From Volutella citrinella (lineage: Eukaryota > Ascomycota > Sordariomycetes > Hypocreales > Nectriaceae): 64,000 nucleotides of DNA. The notes below the pieces were generated by a model, which saw nothing but the letters and a program-made list of their open reading frames with translations, ran no database searches and was not told the origin of the DNA. The stretch lies in NCBI GenBank assembly GCA_034401135.1, contig JAWZSP010000003.1, positions 3,100,001 to 3,164,000 of the forward strand. Direction: 5' to 3'. Made by a program: the position numbers and the translations under genes. Positions 11,801-24,183 of the stretch are shown piece by piece (positions within the stretch are counted from its first letter, which is position 1; every line of letters begins with the position of its first letter).

Positions 11801-14800
11801 GGTATTTCAATCATCATTACGGCATCGCCGCCGACCAGCCCGGCTGGAGTGCTGTTCTGCCGAAGATTGCCAAGGATCAGCCGGCCGTCTCCACGGCCTC
11901 GATGGGCCGCTAGTACGAACCATTGGCGCTTCTTGCGGGTGATGTGATCCAGGTATGTACACTGGCGCAAGCAGTAGTTGGACAAGGGCCCATGTTATCA
12001 TAGTCATCACTTCGGCGACAGGCTGTCTTGCGACTGGAGCTTCGTCTCCAAGCGATGCTACCAAGTGATAAAGGATTGTGACAGGCAGGGGAAGATGGCG
12101 GTGTTCTTTCACGCACAAAGGATGTGTCACAGCGGTTCCATCAAGTCTCCTGGTATTAGACAAATATTTCGTAGCTGCCCTTTGTAACTTACTACTCGGT
12201 AGGCGTATGCACACGCAAGGCATCCAGCGGTCAAGCACAGGATCAAACAAATCTGAGAATCTCGGCCGTAGTTCTAGAACGGGACACGACCAAGAGTAAG
12301 CGCACACGACACTAACCGGGCTTGTGATCGTTTCGTGGCAAATGCTGAGTCGGTCCCATTTACTTCCATTTTTATCAGGTTTCTTGTCCACACAATGATA
12401 CTGGGAGCCACTCTCTGAGCCTTTGCCACTCCTGTGGGCGGGTATCGGAGGGGGCACACGCTAAGGTACTGTATCTCTGCCGGGGACCTGGCAAGCCCCA
12501 TCAGCACACCCCTGGAGACGAGCTTGTGTGCTCCGATGCAGCTGCGATGCTGGCTGGGGGTGAGTACTGCACAGTCTCGTGCCCCTTGGCAAGATGGCAA
12601 ACGGGAAAAACAGAGCTGGAGGGGCAAGAGGGGTAAGATGTGGGCAACGGCTATCTGATCTATCCGAACAACTAGCTCTGTGGGAGGCAGCGGCGTGTTT
12701 GAGCAACTACATTCATTGGTGCCTTGAAGCATCCTACACGGATACCGGCGGCTGGGAGGAGCCGCTCTCTAAGCTCCTTGACACCGCGAAGGATTGGTTG
12801 ATTCCATTGGTGAGGTCCAACCTCTTATGCCGCCTGGTTCAGTGCTGCGCTGGTGACTGGATGTCGGCGGGCCCTTGGCAAGCGGAGGTACTCTTGATAG
12901 AAACCAGGGCACGCGTTTTCGCCTACCGGGGCTATAACAGGCATAACGTCGTCCTCCTCACCTAGCCAGGAAGAGGAGATGAGATGCAGGGCGGGAGTAG
13001 TGTGCCAACATGTTTACTGATTACATGTACCGGGCACGTAAGAGGGCGTTGTAATGCAGGGCTGCTCACAGAAAAACAACTTACCATGCGCGATCAGATA
13101 GCAGACTTTGGGGCTGAACCTGGGAAGCTTTCCCAGTCAGGAAGTGAGCTCTCGGACATGGTGTGCAAGTTTTACCCCGTATTTCCATGCAAATGGAGCG
13201 CCAAAAGTAGGGTGTCCCTGGGACAACCTTTGCAGGGGCGCTTGGCCAGGCATCGGCTTTTTTCCTTCTTTTTTTTTTTTTTTTTGTTGCGGGTTCCACT
13301 GCACAAGGACATTTCTTGGGTGCCGATGGAAGGTGCTTTTTTGCCCAAGGCTCCCGAATGTCTGAGGTGAATGAGCCAGGAGGCGCTGGACCCAGCTGTA
13401 CGGTGCGTTGTGCCGGAACTGGCTAATTATTGCCATGGCTGCGTAATTATTTCTGCACCACGCCCGAGGCGGCAGTTTGGATTGTTTGACATGCGCAGGA
13501 CGGAGTACATTAGCACCTTACGGAGCACTAGTAGTAGTACATTCGGGCGGTCACCATGCAGGCGAAGCTGCGTGGAAGGCTGGAAGCTACGTGGATGCCA
13601 CGGACCAGGTGGGAATAATGAATTCAATGACATAATTACCACCGTCAGTCTCGACCTGATGGCGGTAGTTGTCAGGTGCCCAGATTGATGGACGGCCTAT
13701 GTTTGACATCTTGTATTCTTGTTCCTGGAATCATGTTTGGTTGCTGGTCCTGTTGCGACTTGCTAGACTGTTCCTGGCCATTTTCTGTGCCAGCCCGGTC
13801 CCTGGTCTGTAACCCGACCCTGTGTGCTCCGAGGCCCCCCTCCCAGGCTCCCACGCACGACGCCAGGCCCGGGCAGCCAGCCCGTGCCCACAGCAGTGCG
13901 CACTCCCCATGCTTGGGCACCCCCAGCGGACGTCCACAACTGACGCCGCCAGCACTCGGCTCCTTTCGTTGCCGCGGCGGCCCAGAGCCTTTTCCCTCTT
14001 CACCCTCACTCACCATCGTCTCTTCTATCCTCGTCTGTCTCCCTCAAATCCAGCTGGCCGCTTCTGGATTGCCCAGGGCGCGCTGTTGAGAGAGCGAGAG
14101 AGATTGTGTGCGAGAGACGAACTGCCGTGCGCGAATCCGCCGAAGCCCCCGACCACCACTGCCGTCCATCTGTCACACAGCGAGACTGTTCCGTCGTGTA
14201 CTAAAAACCGTGTACGATTTTTGTGTATCCGATAGCTGGTATGTACGGCTCTTTTTTGTCCATTCGCTCATGCGAATAAGAGAACGACCTCCCCTTTCCC
14301 CAAGATCTGCGCATCGCATCTTGCCAACCAGCTGGGCGCATGGGGGACTGGACCTGCTGGCCAACTCAATCGCCACTGCCAACACAACCTACCTACTACC
14401 TTGCCTTGCCTTGCCTGTTCTCTTTCCCTGGCCCCGTGGACCTTGACTCTTGCGTGCCCGTCCACTGCTGGTACGGCACAGACGCAGTGTCCACGCCAAC
14501 CCTGCCGGGTTGAGGTTAACAGAGTTGACGGGGCCGAATCGAGGCGCCGATGCGTTGGCAAGCCCTACCGCGGGACTACTACTTCTTGCCCTAGAGACAA
14601 GGGATAGACAGTGTCACCGCCGTTGCGAGTGCGCGGGCCGTCGAGAAGTTATTATTATTCCCTCTCCGAGTCGAGTCCGACTGTCCAACCCCATCTCGCC
14701 GTCCTCGCCCACCGTTCCCTTGACCCCCTATCTACCTTCCCGCCTAAGCAACTTTAGGTGCCTTACCTCTCACTGCCAGCTCGGAAGGGCCTAAACTCCC

Positions 14801-15091
14801 CTCTCAGTGGCCCGTGTGGCTCCAAGCCCCGTCGCACATAGCCCACGCCCTGAGCCTACCGTCCCTCCCTAGGCTAGCAGTCCAGGACGCCGCTAGGTAT
14901 GGGTCATACCCACACTGGCCACGCCCACCCCGCCTCTCAACAACGTCCCATCGTCGCTTGCTTGTTTCTGCTCTTCTTTCTTCCATCTCAAGCACTTGCT
15001 GATTCTTCCGTTCTTCCCATGTCTGCAGTAATATAGACCAAGTCCGCTTTGCCAATCCGGCGTGTACCACCCCCGTTTCCCTCCGCCAACC
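8873..15091. other. Long gap without supportable genes (RPC2 promoter, PUF4 leader)
   Basis: About 6.2 kb between divergent RPC2 and PUF4. A CACGTG E-box lies at 9073-9078, 200 bp upstream of RPC2. A run of T occurs at 13269-13285. The palindrome-like TACTCCGTA is at 11019-11027 and the related acggagtac is near 13500. From roughly 13800 to 15091 the plus strand is rich in C and T, as expected of a fungal promoter plus 5' leader for PUF4. Open frames in the gap are short, lack good ATG starts and match nothing I recognise. A lineage-specific gene or non-coding RNA cannot be excluded. Confidence 0.5.
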
Positions 15092-18000
15092 ATGGACGAG
15101 CTGCGCTTCCGGTCGCAGCAGGCGCCCAGGAACGAAGCGCCCATGAACTCGATTGTCTCACCTCCTCGCAATGGCTCCCGACTGCCTGGGCCCCAGGTTG
15201 GCGCCCAGGCCGCCCACGATCATCGCTCCAACTTGCCGCGTCGCTTTACCACCGACTCCGGGCGTGTACCAACACTTTCGTCCCTGAATGCGCTTGCCTC
15301 GCCTCCCCGAGGCCCTGATCCGCCTCAAGATTACAATGTTGGTCCTCCCATTCGGGTCCTCCGCCCGCTCCCCAATCCCACCTCCACGAGTCTCCTCCCG
15401 GCTCCGCGGCGTCCTCGAGGCCCTCCTGACCGTAGTTCCGAGTTGCTGACACCATCGGCAGCATGCTATTCACAAAGTTCAACTGGTATGCTTCCACAAG
15501 TCGCGACCTCCGGCTCATCCCCCGCTCCGAACCCACCGGTGTACCAATTTCACGTTGGCTTCGGCTCATGACCGGAATGGCGGCCACGCTTTCGATGTCG
15601 TATTCTTCTCCCCTCCTTGGTGGCTGACTTTTGGGTATAGATCGAAAAGAAGAAGATGGAATACGAACGGATTCGAGAACAGCGGCGGCGATTCGAGCTT
15701 GAAATGCAGAAACTGGATCAGCAGCAGAGAAGGGAGGCCCTGGAGCTTGCCCAGATGGAAGAAGAGGTGGGCAGAATGGCAGGTCACCAATCCGAGCCCA
15801 CTACACCCCCCGAGTACCGCGACAACTCCGGATTCCCCTCCATGTTCTCCCGTCCGAACCGATATTCGATGTCTAGCTTGGTCTCGCCACCCGGTCTATT
15901 CAACCGTCCCGCCCGATCGGGTTCGCAACTCGCCTCGCCCCAATCCGGGCTCGGTCAAAGTCGCTATGGATTTGACGAGCAAGTAGTTCAGGTGCCATCT
16001 CGATCTGTGCCAGTCACACGTCGCAATAGTGATGACGACAAGGATGAGGCAGTTCGGCAGGACCCGACCAGCCATCGAACCTCAAATGCGTAAGTCTTGA
16101 GAATATCACTCGCGAGCGGACATATACAGACCCCGGTGGAACAAGTGTTGCCACACATTGTCGAATTCGTGAGGCTATCCGTGCCGTGGCCGAGGGCTCG
16201 AGTGACACGGACTGTAAAGGTGCGGGCCGTGGAAGGTTTGTCGGCACAGTGGCCGACCTTTGGGCCTCCTTTTGCTTCCAGACATGCGCGGTGGTTGGCC
16301 GTGATTCACGACACAGCCCTATTGTGCATAAATGGAGAGCTCGAGCATGACTTTTCCTCCACCTTCCTTCCTCCTTTCATCTAGCCTCGCATTCGACGAC
16401 CAATACTCTACCTCATCCGAGTGTTTATCAAGGCTGAGTGGCCGATACATATCTTGAAAACTGTCACCCAGCGGTAACAGTTTCTGCGCAATTCACTTGG
16501 GTAGCTTGCGATCCTGGAGGCGCATATTTCGGCTAACAATGGCGTCCTCCCACAGTGTGAACCGATACTCGATGCCTGTCACTCGATCCAGAAATGGACT
16601 TTATGATGCTGGTCTTGACCAGACCAACACCACTCGTTTCCTCTTTGGAGACGAGGAGCCAAATGGTTTAGCACACGCCGGCCACCCCGACGAGAACTTT
16701 CCAACTCTTGTCCGCCGCGACGATCAATTTGTGAGTATATTTTTAAGCTATTGTTCATCCATTCGTTGGCCCGCTGTGCCTGGGTGAATCATCGTGAGCT
16801 CAAAAAGCTCCACATCTTCAGCGGTGCTCAGCCTGGGCTCACTTTGTTCACCCTCACACCTGACACACTCTCCTCACTCACAAAACTTCTTACTTCCCCC
16901 GTCAAATCTCCCATTCCAGCCGCGTCGCAAGCTCTCTGCAACTAGGGTTTCCTGCACTGCGTTGGTTGCCCTAATCTCATCTGACCTGGTGCGCGTTTGC
17001 TTTGTTCTGACATTCATTTTCTCGTTCAGCTTTCTGCATCTTCGGCCGCTCTAGATCTTGCGTTGTCTCCGTCTCCCAACCCTGAGGCTTCCTCTTCTCG
17101 AGGCTGGAGCCGTGTTGTTAACCGTCATCGACCTCAGCAGAGCCTGTCTTCCCTCAACGGGAGCGCTAGCCAGCTCGGTGAGTTGGGCGGTCACAGCAGC
17201 CGTTCCAACTCTGTGCGCCACTCCCTGGACCTGAAGTTCATCTCCGAAAACTCGACTGAGACGGGTCCGATCCTGTCACCGCCAGGAACGAAGACCATGG
17301 CGACTCCCCCGAAGCTTCAAAGCTCATTCTCTGCCAATGATGTGCCTACTGTTAAGAACACTGGCGGGCAGTCTCTGATGAGCCCCAACGCCAACAACCA
17401 CGCTCAGCAGCACTTTCATAACCACAACGCTAGCTTGGGGCGAATTCCCGCCGGAGCCATACCCCGCGGCCACAGTCGTGAGCTATCTTCGGATAACGTG
17501 AACTCGAGCCGCGATCAGGCATATCAGTCGTTCGGCTCTGCCCTTCAGGCCAGCGCGGCGCCCTTCGGTCCCAGCACCACCACTGCAGCCGCACCGCCGA
17601 GCTCAACTCTCGTGACTTCGCCCACTGGAAACCCGGGTGTCAACCAGCAGTTCAACGGGTACTATCCAAACGGGTTCAACCCTGCACAGAGCGCCCCTCC
17701 TGCTGCCGGCTCGTTCAATGTCCCGCTTCTCAGCAACGGCATGCAGCAGATGAACCTCAACGGCGGCGCCAACGGAGGAAATGTTTACCCACCCCAGAAT
17801 TTCGGCGGGTATGGGCCGTTGTCGTTTGCTCAAGGCAGCCAGCCGCCCCGAGACAGCCAAGCTCGCGTTATCCAGCACCGACGCCAGCTCGACAATGAAG
17901 GTAAGGCTCCGTTGTAGACGTGTCTGAATGTCAGGCCCGCTAACAGAAAGCATAGCCATGTCTCGGTATCAGAACATGCCCCTTGAGTCCTTCACTGGCC

Positions 18001-19313
18001 AGATTTATGACCTCTGCAAGGACCAGCACGGCTGCCGCTATCTCCAGAAGAAGCTGGAGGAACGCAACGCTGATCAGGTGCACATCATTTGGCTTGAGAC
18101 CAACCAGCACGTCATTGAGCTCATGACGGATCCCTTTGGTAATTATTTGTGCCAAAAGCTCCTTGAATTCTGCAATGACGACGAGCGCACTGTCTTGATT
18201 CAGAATGCCTCGCAGGACATGGTCCGGATCGCGCTGAACCAACACGGAACCCGAGCTCTTCAGAAGATGATTGAGTTCGTCAATACGCCTCAGCAAGTCC
18301 ACCTCATCATTGAGGCACTTCGCTTCCGCGTGGTCGAGCTGATCCAAGATTTGAATGGAAACCATGTCATCCAGAAGTGCCTGAACAAGCTGAGCGCTGC
18401 TGATGCCCAGTTCATCTTCGAAGCCGTTGGCAATAACTGCGTTGAAGTTGGAACACATCGCCATGGTTGTTGCGTGCTTCAGCGATGCATCGACCACGCT
18501 TCGGGCGACCAGAAGCTTTGGTTGATTCAACGCATCACTGAGCACGCCCGTATTCTTGTGCAGGACCCATTCGGCAACTACGTGGTCCAATATATTATCG
18601 ACTTGAATGAGCCAACCTTTACCGAACCCATCGTTGGTATGTTTGGCGGTTGCATTAGCCAGCTTTCGCGCCACAAGTTCAGCTCCAACGTCATCGAGAA
18701 GTGTCTTCGCTGCGCTCAGGCACCCTCCAAGGACCTGATCGTTGAGGAGCTGCTGGGCCCCCAAGAGATGGAACGCCTTCTGCGAGACTCATTCGCCAAT
18801 TATGTCATCCAAACTGCTCTGGAGTATGCCACACCCCACCAGAAGTATCGTCTGGTTGAGGCGATCCGCCCAATCCTCCCTCAGATCCGCACCACTCCTT
18901 ACGGACGCCGAATTCAAGCCAAGATCTCGGCCTTTGACAACCGGGGCAGTGCTGCTTCGAGCGGCCAAGCGACCCCCGCCGACAACACTCAGGGGCAGAT
19001 TCCGCTCCGACCTAGCCACTCCCGTGGCCTGTCCGGGGGTGGCTCCCTTATCCAAGGCAACGGCGTCAGCAATGGATCCCAGGCCAGCATTGGAAACCCT
19101 GGTTTGCGCCAGAACCTAAACGGGTACCCAACCAACGCTGGCTTGACCGCCACTGCTCCGGCTGTGGGCGGGCCGGTTCAACAACCTCAATTCGGACAGA
19201 GAGCCCCGGGAGGCTACACCTCCCCCAACGCCGTCAACGGGGCCGGCGTTGGAAACGGCAACGGTGCCATAAACGGCAACGCTGGCGAGTCTGGCGAGGC
19301 GCACTGGGTGTAA
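15092..19313 (+). CDS. PUF4: Pumilio-family RNA-binding protein, Puf4 type
   Basis: Five exons: 15092-15337, 15641-16089, 16556-16730, 17030-17900 and 17947-19313, giving about 1035 residues. Exons 2-5 join in frame at GTAAGT/GTGAGT/GTAAGG donors. The exon 1 end is uncertain: the chosen donor is the unusual GTTGGT at 15338. The N-terminal half is disordered, with a basic coiled segment (KKKMEYERIREQRRRFELEM). The C-terminal half has eight Pumilio repeats from about residue 590 to 930. Their RNA-facing triplets read, from repeat 8 to 1: ANYVIQ, SSNVIE, GNYVVQ, GCCVLQ, GNHVIQ, GTRALQ, GNYLCQ, GCRYLQ, which fits the UGUA-type code. Puf4 proteins bind 3' UTRs and promote deadenylation and decay in the cytoplasm. 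The ATG at 15092 has a good context (CCAACCATGG). The tail is Gly/Asn-rich. Confidence 0.88.
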
Positions 19314-20954
19314 ATACGTTCCCCCTCCTGAGCACACACATGCATGCCGTCCTTCCCACGACCCGCTTGTACAACGCTCTCTCGACCTACACTTCTCCTG
19401 GATTTGCTAGGGGGACGGCATAAGGTTTCATGCAGCACGGTTACGACGCCGCCATGACTTGATGATTTTCCTTGCTCTCTGTTCCATTAACAAACGACAC
19501 CATCGGCCTTGACTGGCTCGATCCACACAGCAGCTGCGGCTTGCCAATGTGTACAATATCTTGACCCCCCAAAAAACGAAACTTACTACAGCCTGCCGCC
19601 TTGGCAACCCTGCCTCTCAGCTCTGTGGTCCGCCCGCAGAGTGAGTTGGCCGAGTGACGGCCAGAACAGTGTACATGTACTCGGATCGCTAAGAACGCGA
19701 CCGCCGGTATAGAAGAAGTCAGCCATCTTTTTTCTCTCTTTTTCTTTTGCAATTTTTTCCCTTTTGTCACGGTTTTCAACATTTCATTCGGATGATTCTA
19801 CACGAATTTCCACACGTCGAGCGATTGACGAGACACGGGTCATCACGGCCCATGAAAGCCTGAGCCGCATGGTCACGCCACATGCACCATGCATGCCCAC
19901 GCAGGCAATGTGACGCGAGATTCGAACTTTTTATTCTCTTTGTGAAGCCCAACCGACGTTGGCATGGCTCTCTCACTTGAGTGCGAGCCCACGTGGTGGA
20001 TTGAAGGACTCTTGTCCCTCTTGGCTGCGGGTGGTTTGGATTGCTCTGTTCTGGTTCAAGAACAGTTCGCGGGCGGAGGAATCTTTCTTTCATTTCACTT
20101 TGTATGATTTTCGGAACCGCTTTCTTTCCATCTTCTTCATTGGGGGCCAGATATTCTCAAAGATGACAGGCTCAGTGCCTGATGCAGCTCGCGCTCAGCT
20201 TGCTGACCAAGGGGAACTAAGATGCGCCCAACTGTATCTAGACGTTGGCTTTTTATTTCATTTTCGAAGGCTTGCTCAGTTATATTCAGTCTCTGCCTAT
20301 GCTCAACCAATCATTCGTGAAATGTGTGAACGCGTGCAAGTGAAGATGAAGTCGTGAACACGAACATGACCAGACGATTGAATTGATTGGAGTTTACGTA
20401 ACAAGAGGGTTTTGTCCACAACTCTATGAGTATCCCGCACGGAAAATTCTTCGTTCTCCGCTTTCAGGGCCATGTTGACGAAGACATGTCCCCAAGGATT
20501 ACATTTTTTGCCCAGTTCCCCACATAGTCTATGGGACACCATCCAACGTAGTGGAAGGGTTTTCTGTGGGTCACAAGCTCTGGTCTTTCTGCTTTATTGA
20601 TTTTATTACTCGGCGTGTGATCAATCAGGCCTGGCGATATGAAATACTACTTGGGAGACATGCATTGACCCGGTTGAGCATAAGTACTCGGAGTAATGCG
20701 GTGCACACACAAGACGCGGCGGACGAAGACGCAAGATGGTTACGGGAGACGCAGAGTCTAGGTAGGGAACGGGTTTCGTGTTCATAATCTTATCAGAATA
20801 ACTTGATCCATTTTTGCTACCAAAGAACGAAAGGATTTCCCGACTCCCCAGAGTCCAAGCATGCAATGCCGAAACCAGACCCAGTACCTGGAAGAAATCG
20901 CTTCCCCAAATCCATGACCACCAACTGCCACGGCTACCGTTTGGTAGTAACCGT
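19314..20954. other. Convergent intergenic region, PUF4 and RPL15 3' ends
   Basis: About 1.6 kb between the stops of PUF4 (plus) and RPL15 (minus). T-rich tracts near 19726-19760 and 20090-20130 suit 3' UTR and polyadenylation signals. An open stretch at about 19960-20357 has no ATG start and no recognisable product, so I do not call it a gene. Confidence 0.5.
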
Positions 20955-21904
20955 TTACCGGTAGCGCCACAGTGACAGGGTGTTGTGTCGCTTCCAGGTC
21001 TTTCTGCGGCCAGCCTGGGTCTTGTTGTAGCGGGTGCCCTTCTGGAGACCACGGGACTTCTTGCCGGTGGCGGTAAGGCCACGGGCCTCGCGGTGCTTGT
21101 GGACGGGGTTGACGATCCAGTTGATGCGGGGATCGATGCGGATGGCCTTGTGCTGGGGGTCGACGAGGATGACCTCGTAGTACTTGTAGGTGGAGTCCTG
21201 GTTGATCCAGTACGAGTTCAGGACGCGCAAGTTGGCGCAGCGGCGGCCGACACGCTCCTCAGCGGTGGCCTTGAGGGATCGCTGGTACTTGAGCTGGTTG
21301 ATACCCTGGTTGGTGGGCTTGCCTGTTGGAGCACGCTGGTTAGCAAGGCCATGGATAGACGGGCTTCTCTTGGGGACTCGACGAACCATAGGTGGCGCCC
21401 TTGGGAGCGGGACGCTTGCGGCCACCACGGCGGACACGGACGCGGTAGACGACGTAGCCCTGCTTGGCCTTGTATCCGAGACGGCGGGCCTTGTCCAGGC
21501 GGGTAGGGCGAGAGGCGCGGTGGATGACGTTCAGCTGGCGGAGCTATATTGATGCACTCTCAGCAAATGTTCAACGAGTGTATAGCAAAGACGGGATCGA
21601 CAGTGTCTCTCTCATCTCTCCGTTCCCCTCGCTCGTTGTCGTCGTGCCATGGAAGGGGCTCGAGGAAAGTACCGAGGAAGAGAAATTTATCTCCCATGAC
21701 CCAGCATTCCCTCTTGTTCCCATCGGGGCGAGAGCAGCGAGCGAGCGGTAGCGGCGGAGAAGAGAAGACGTCGTCCCATCCACAGGATAAAAAAGCATTG
21801 CGTGTTGTTTAACGTACTTCCCAGCAGCGCACTCGGAGGAGGAAGCGCACGACATCCGACTGCTTCTTCTTCTGAAGCTCTTCGACATACTTGAGGGCAC
21901 CCAT
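20955..21904 (-). CDS. RPL15: 60S ribosomal protein L15 (eL15)
   Basis: Three exons, 21818-21904, 21387-21543 and 20955-21322, encode 203 residues, the normal eL15 length. The protein starts [18 protein letters not shown], continues through [20 protein letters not shown] and ends with a basic tail finishing in SLWRYR. eL15 is a core 60S protein that contacts 28S and 5.8S rRNA. Intron 1 is 274 bp (GTACGT donor, ATAG acceptor) and intron 2 is 64 bp (GTTCGT donor); a long first intron close to the start is common in ribosomal protein genes. Phases 0 and 1 join exactly. The 5' end faces the possible relic at 22459. Confidence 0.96.
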
Positions 21905-22458
21905 CTTGGCTGTGTGAGCAGTACCAATGTCAGCGAGAGGAGCGTCTTATAGGAGAATTGCACTCTCAGTGGTATTGCTGAGAGCCTTTGGATGGGATGG
22001 GATAGGATGGGGTTTCACAAACCGGCTGTGTCTCGAGATTGCTGCCGTTAAGGTTAGTAAAGACGAGTGTGTCGAAATTTCGAAGTTGGAAAGTGCAGTG
22101 GGTGATGAAAATTGAGGGCACAGTTTGTGGGCAAAGCGACGCACTAATCCGGAGGAGGACTAGCCCCTTATGGACCCACTTTGCCCTCGCTCTTGCCCTC
22201 GTTCATGCCCACCTTTTGCGGCGTTGTGGGCTTCTTTTGATGAGTCAGCAGACGGACACCAGAATAAATGTGAGGGTGGCCTCGAGCCCCACTAAAATGG
22301 GACTTGGCAAGCCTCAGTTTGACGGAGGGAGGCTTGAGGGTTGTCATTTGTCGTATTATATTATTGTTCCAATAATGACCAGAGTTCGCAATTGGCTCCG
22401 GATGACTCGGTGCTACACTGCTACCACTAAGGTTTTGGGTTGCATACCTAAGTATGCA
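21905..22458. other. RPL15 upstream region
   Basis: This 554-bp stretch lies upstream of RPL15 on the minus strand and downstream of the possible relic. It should contain the ribosomal-protein promoter. I see no unambiguous TATA box or known RP-box motif. Confidence 0.4.
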
Positions 22459-23451
22459 TCATGTTGTATCCTCAAGCCCAAGAGTCTCAATGATTCCCGT
22501 CGATACGTTAAGCTGTTCATTCGCTGTAGTTCCCCAAGTATCCTCTTCTTTCGGCTTGGATTCAGTCCCCATGAATTCGTGTGATATTCCTGCACTGTTG
22601 CCAGCTGTTTCATCATGAGGGTTCTGAGATGCTCCATGCATGCTCGGCATAATGGCCAGTCTGACGTTTTGTTGACCCACCTCCAGCATGGATTGGTTTA
22701 GCTGACGAAGCTCCAGGACAGCTCCCCCCCAGTGGCTCACCACAGCTGGTTTTACTATTCCGGTTTCTTGGTCGTTCATGATCCCGTATGCACAAAGCGT
22801 TTCGGCAGCTTGGTTCATCACTTGAACCATGCGTTGCGGGAGCTCATTCGATTGAGCGGCACTTTCTACTTCAGTCTTCAATCATGGTAAGACATTGGAT
22901 AAATCTGGGTCCAACAGGCTTTTGTCATCTTCAATATCCTGCCTAGAAACTGTCAATGTGGAGAAGCATTCGCTCAATTGACTTACTTACTTGACTGATT
23001 CGATGCAAAGATCGATGAAAGCAATGGTTTGGTCTTCGAGTTGTTGAATTTGCTCCTCTCCATCATTTTGTCGCAGCTCTCGTTCAACAAACGCAAGCAT
23101 GGCCATCTCTAGTACTCTGGCATAATATTTTCAGCGAACCTGTTCGAATGTTGACCAGAAATATACGTTGATGATGCAGGTCTCTGTCTCGATTCTTGCA
23201 CACCTTTCATGCTGGCTGCATGCCGCCTTGTGCTCCGTTGACTCTCGGCTCGTCTCTGACGTCTCCAATCCCGCGGCCTCCGTCTTTACGACAGCGGAAT
23301 TAATTGTGGGAATTTCCGCGGACCAGTTGGCACCTACTTGCGCGTGTCTGCGGAGCCATGGGAAGGCCGTCTTTGTCTTTCGATATGGTGGCAGTATCGG
23401 CGGATGGTGAAGCTTTGGATAACTGTGACGAAGAAACGAAGGAGGTGCACT
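22459..23451 (-). pseudogene. Possible gene relic with two in-frame TGA codons, or mis-modelled multi-exon gene
   Basis: On the minus strand one frame runs from 23451 to 22459, joined across a 48-bp GT-AG intron (22943-22990, GTAAGT donor, TTTCTAG acceptor). It is interrupted only by TGA at 23131-23133 and TGA at 22882-22884. The pieces read like protein: acidic/amphipathic segments such as MAMLAFVERELRQNDGEEQ and MVQVMNQAAETLCAYG. Both TGAs sit where a Trp (TGG) would fit the context, but that is conjecture. There is no Met in the first 106 codons, so a true start would lie further upstream or at the ATG 23104-23106. No family is recognised. Base composition is more AT-rich than in neighbouring genes. 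Alternatives: a short gene ending at 22882, unrecognised introns around the TGAs, or chance open frames. Confidence 0.35.
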
Positions 23452-23454
23452 CTA

Positions 23455-24183
23455 CCAGTTGCCGCCGCTAAAGGCCGCTCCTTCTCCGAAGGACGTGTCG
23501 ACTCCTCTGGGTACCACCAGGTCGTCTTTAAGGAACCTATAGTAGGCCGGCAGTATGAACGACGGTACGGTCAAAGCACTGGCACGATGTGGATGCGACA
23601 ACGCAGATTCGCACTTCTGGGGGGGGAGTATTCTCCTTAGGTACCTTAGGGATTAATAGGGAATCAAACAAAGTCTTTCTTATACATGGAAATAGCTAGG
23701 TATACCCAAATCAAAACCCTTTTTTGACCGCATATTAGGTACATCATGAATGCGAAGGCCTCGAATCTCTGTCTATAATCTCAAACTTGAAGCAATGACT
23801 CTGAATGTCGTCTGTTCTTCCTCCTAGTCCACTCGTGAAGGCGGCCGTCGGAATCTCGAACCGGAGCGAAGCGTGTGCGAAGGAAGCAAAAATAGACGAG
23901 AGAGAGAGAGAAAAAAAAAACCGGGGTCAAAGAAACATTCTCTCATACGTGTCGTAGAGCAGCGGGCTTGCCAGGCCGGATCTGCTTATAAACGCCAAGA
24001 AAGCAAAACAAAAACCGCACCAATGTCTCTTTGAGAAAGTGAATTCTTCATGTATGGCACATCTTGAGTGCCGTCTTTTCCGTTTCAGAGCCCAACGAAC
24101 GAGCAAGAAGAGGAGACTATCATCTCACTCCCTACCAAAGTAAAAAGAAGCCAGGCGCACTGACATTGCCGCGTGTCTGAACA
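23455..24183. other. Intergenic, PSP1 3' side
   Basis: A further open piece of the same minus-strand frame extends above 23454 to about 23630, beyond a TAG at 23452-23454; it is not enough to call an exon. A purine-rich run, (ga)n followed by an A tract, lies near 23901-23920. Otherwise nothing is seen; the PSP1 3' UTR should start at 24183. Confidence 0.4.

Noticed and set aside
15445..15628. Hydrophobic-looking frame starting MLFTKFNWYAST inside the PUF4 first intron
   Set aside because: It is short, out of frame with both PUF4 exons and ends at the intron branch-site region; most likely chance.
17940..18764. 274-codon minus-strand frame opposite the Pumilio repeats
   Set aside because: Eight intact Pumilio repeats on the plus strand explain the sequence.
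19921..19945. B-box-like gagattcgaac, a possible tRNA on the minus strand
   Set aside because: The flanking bases cannot form a T stem and there is no A box at the right distance.
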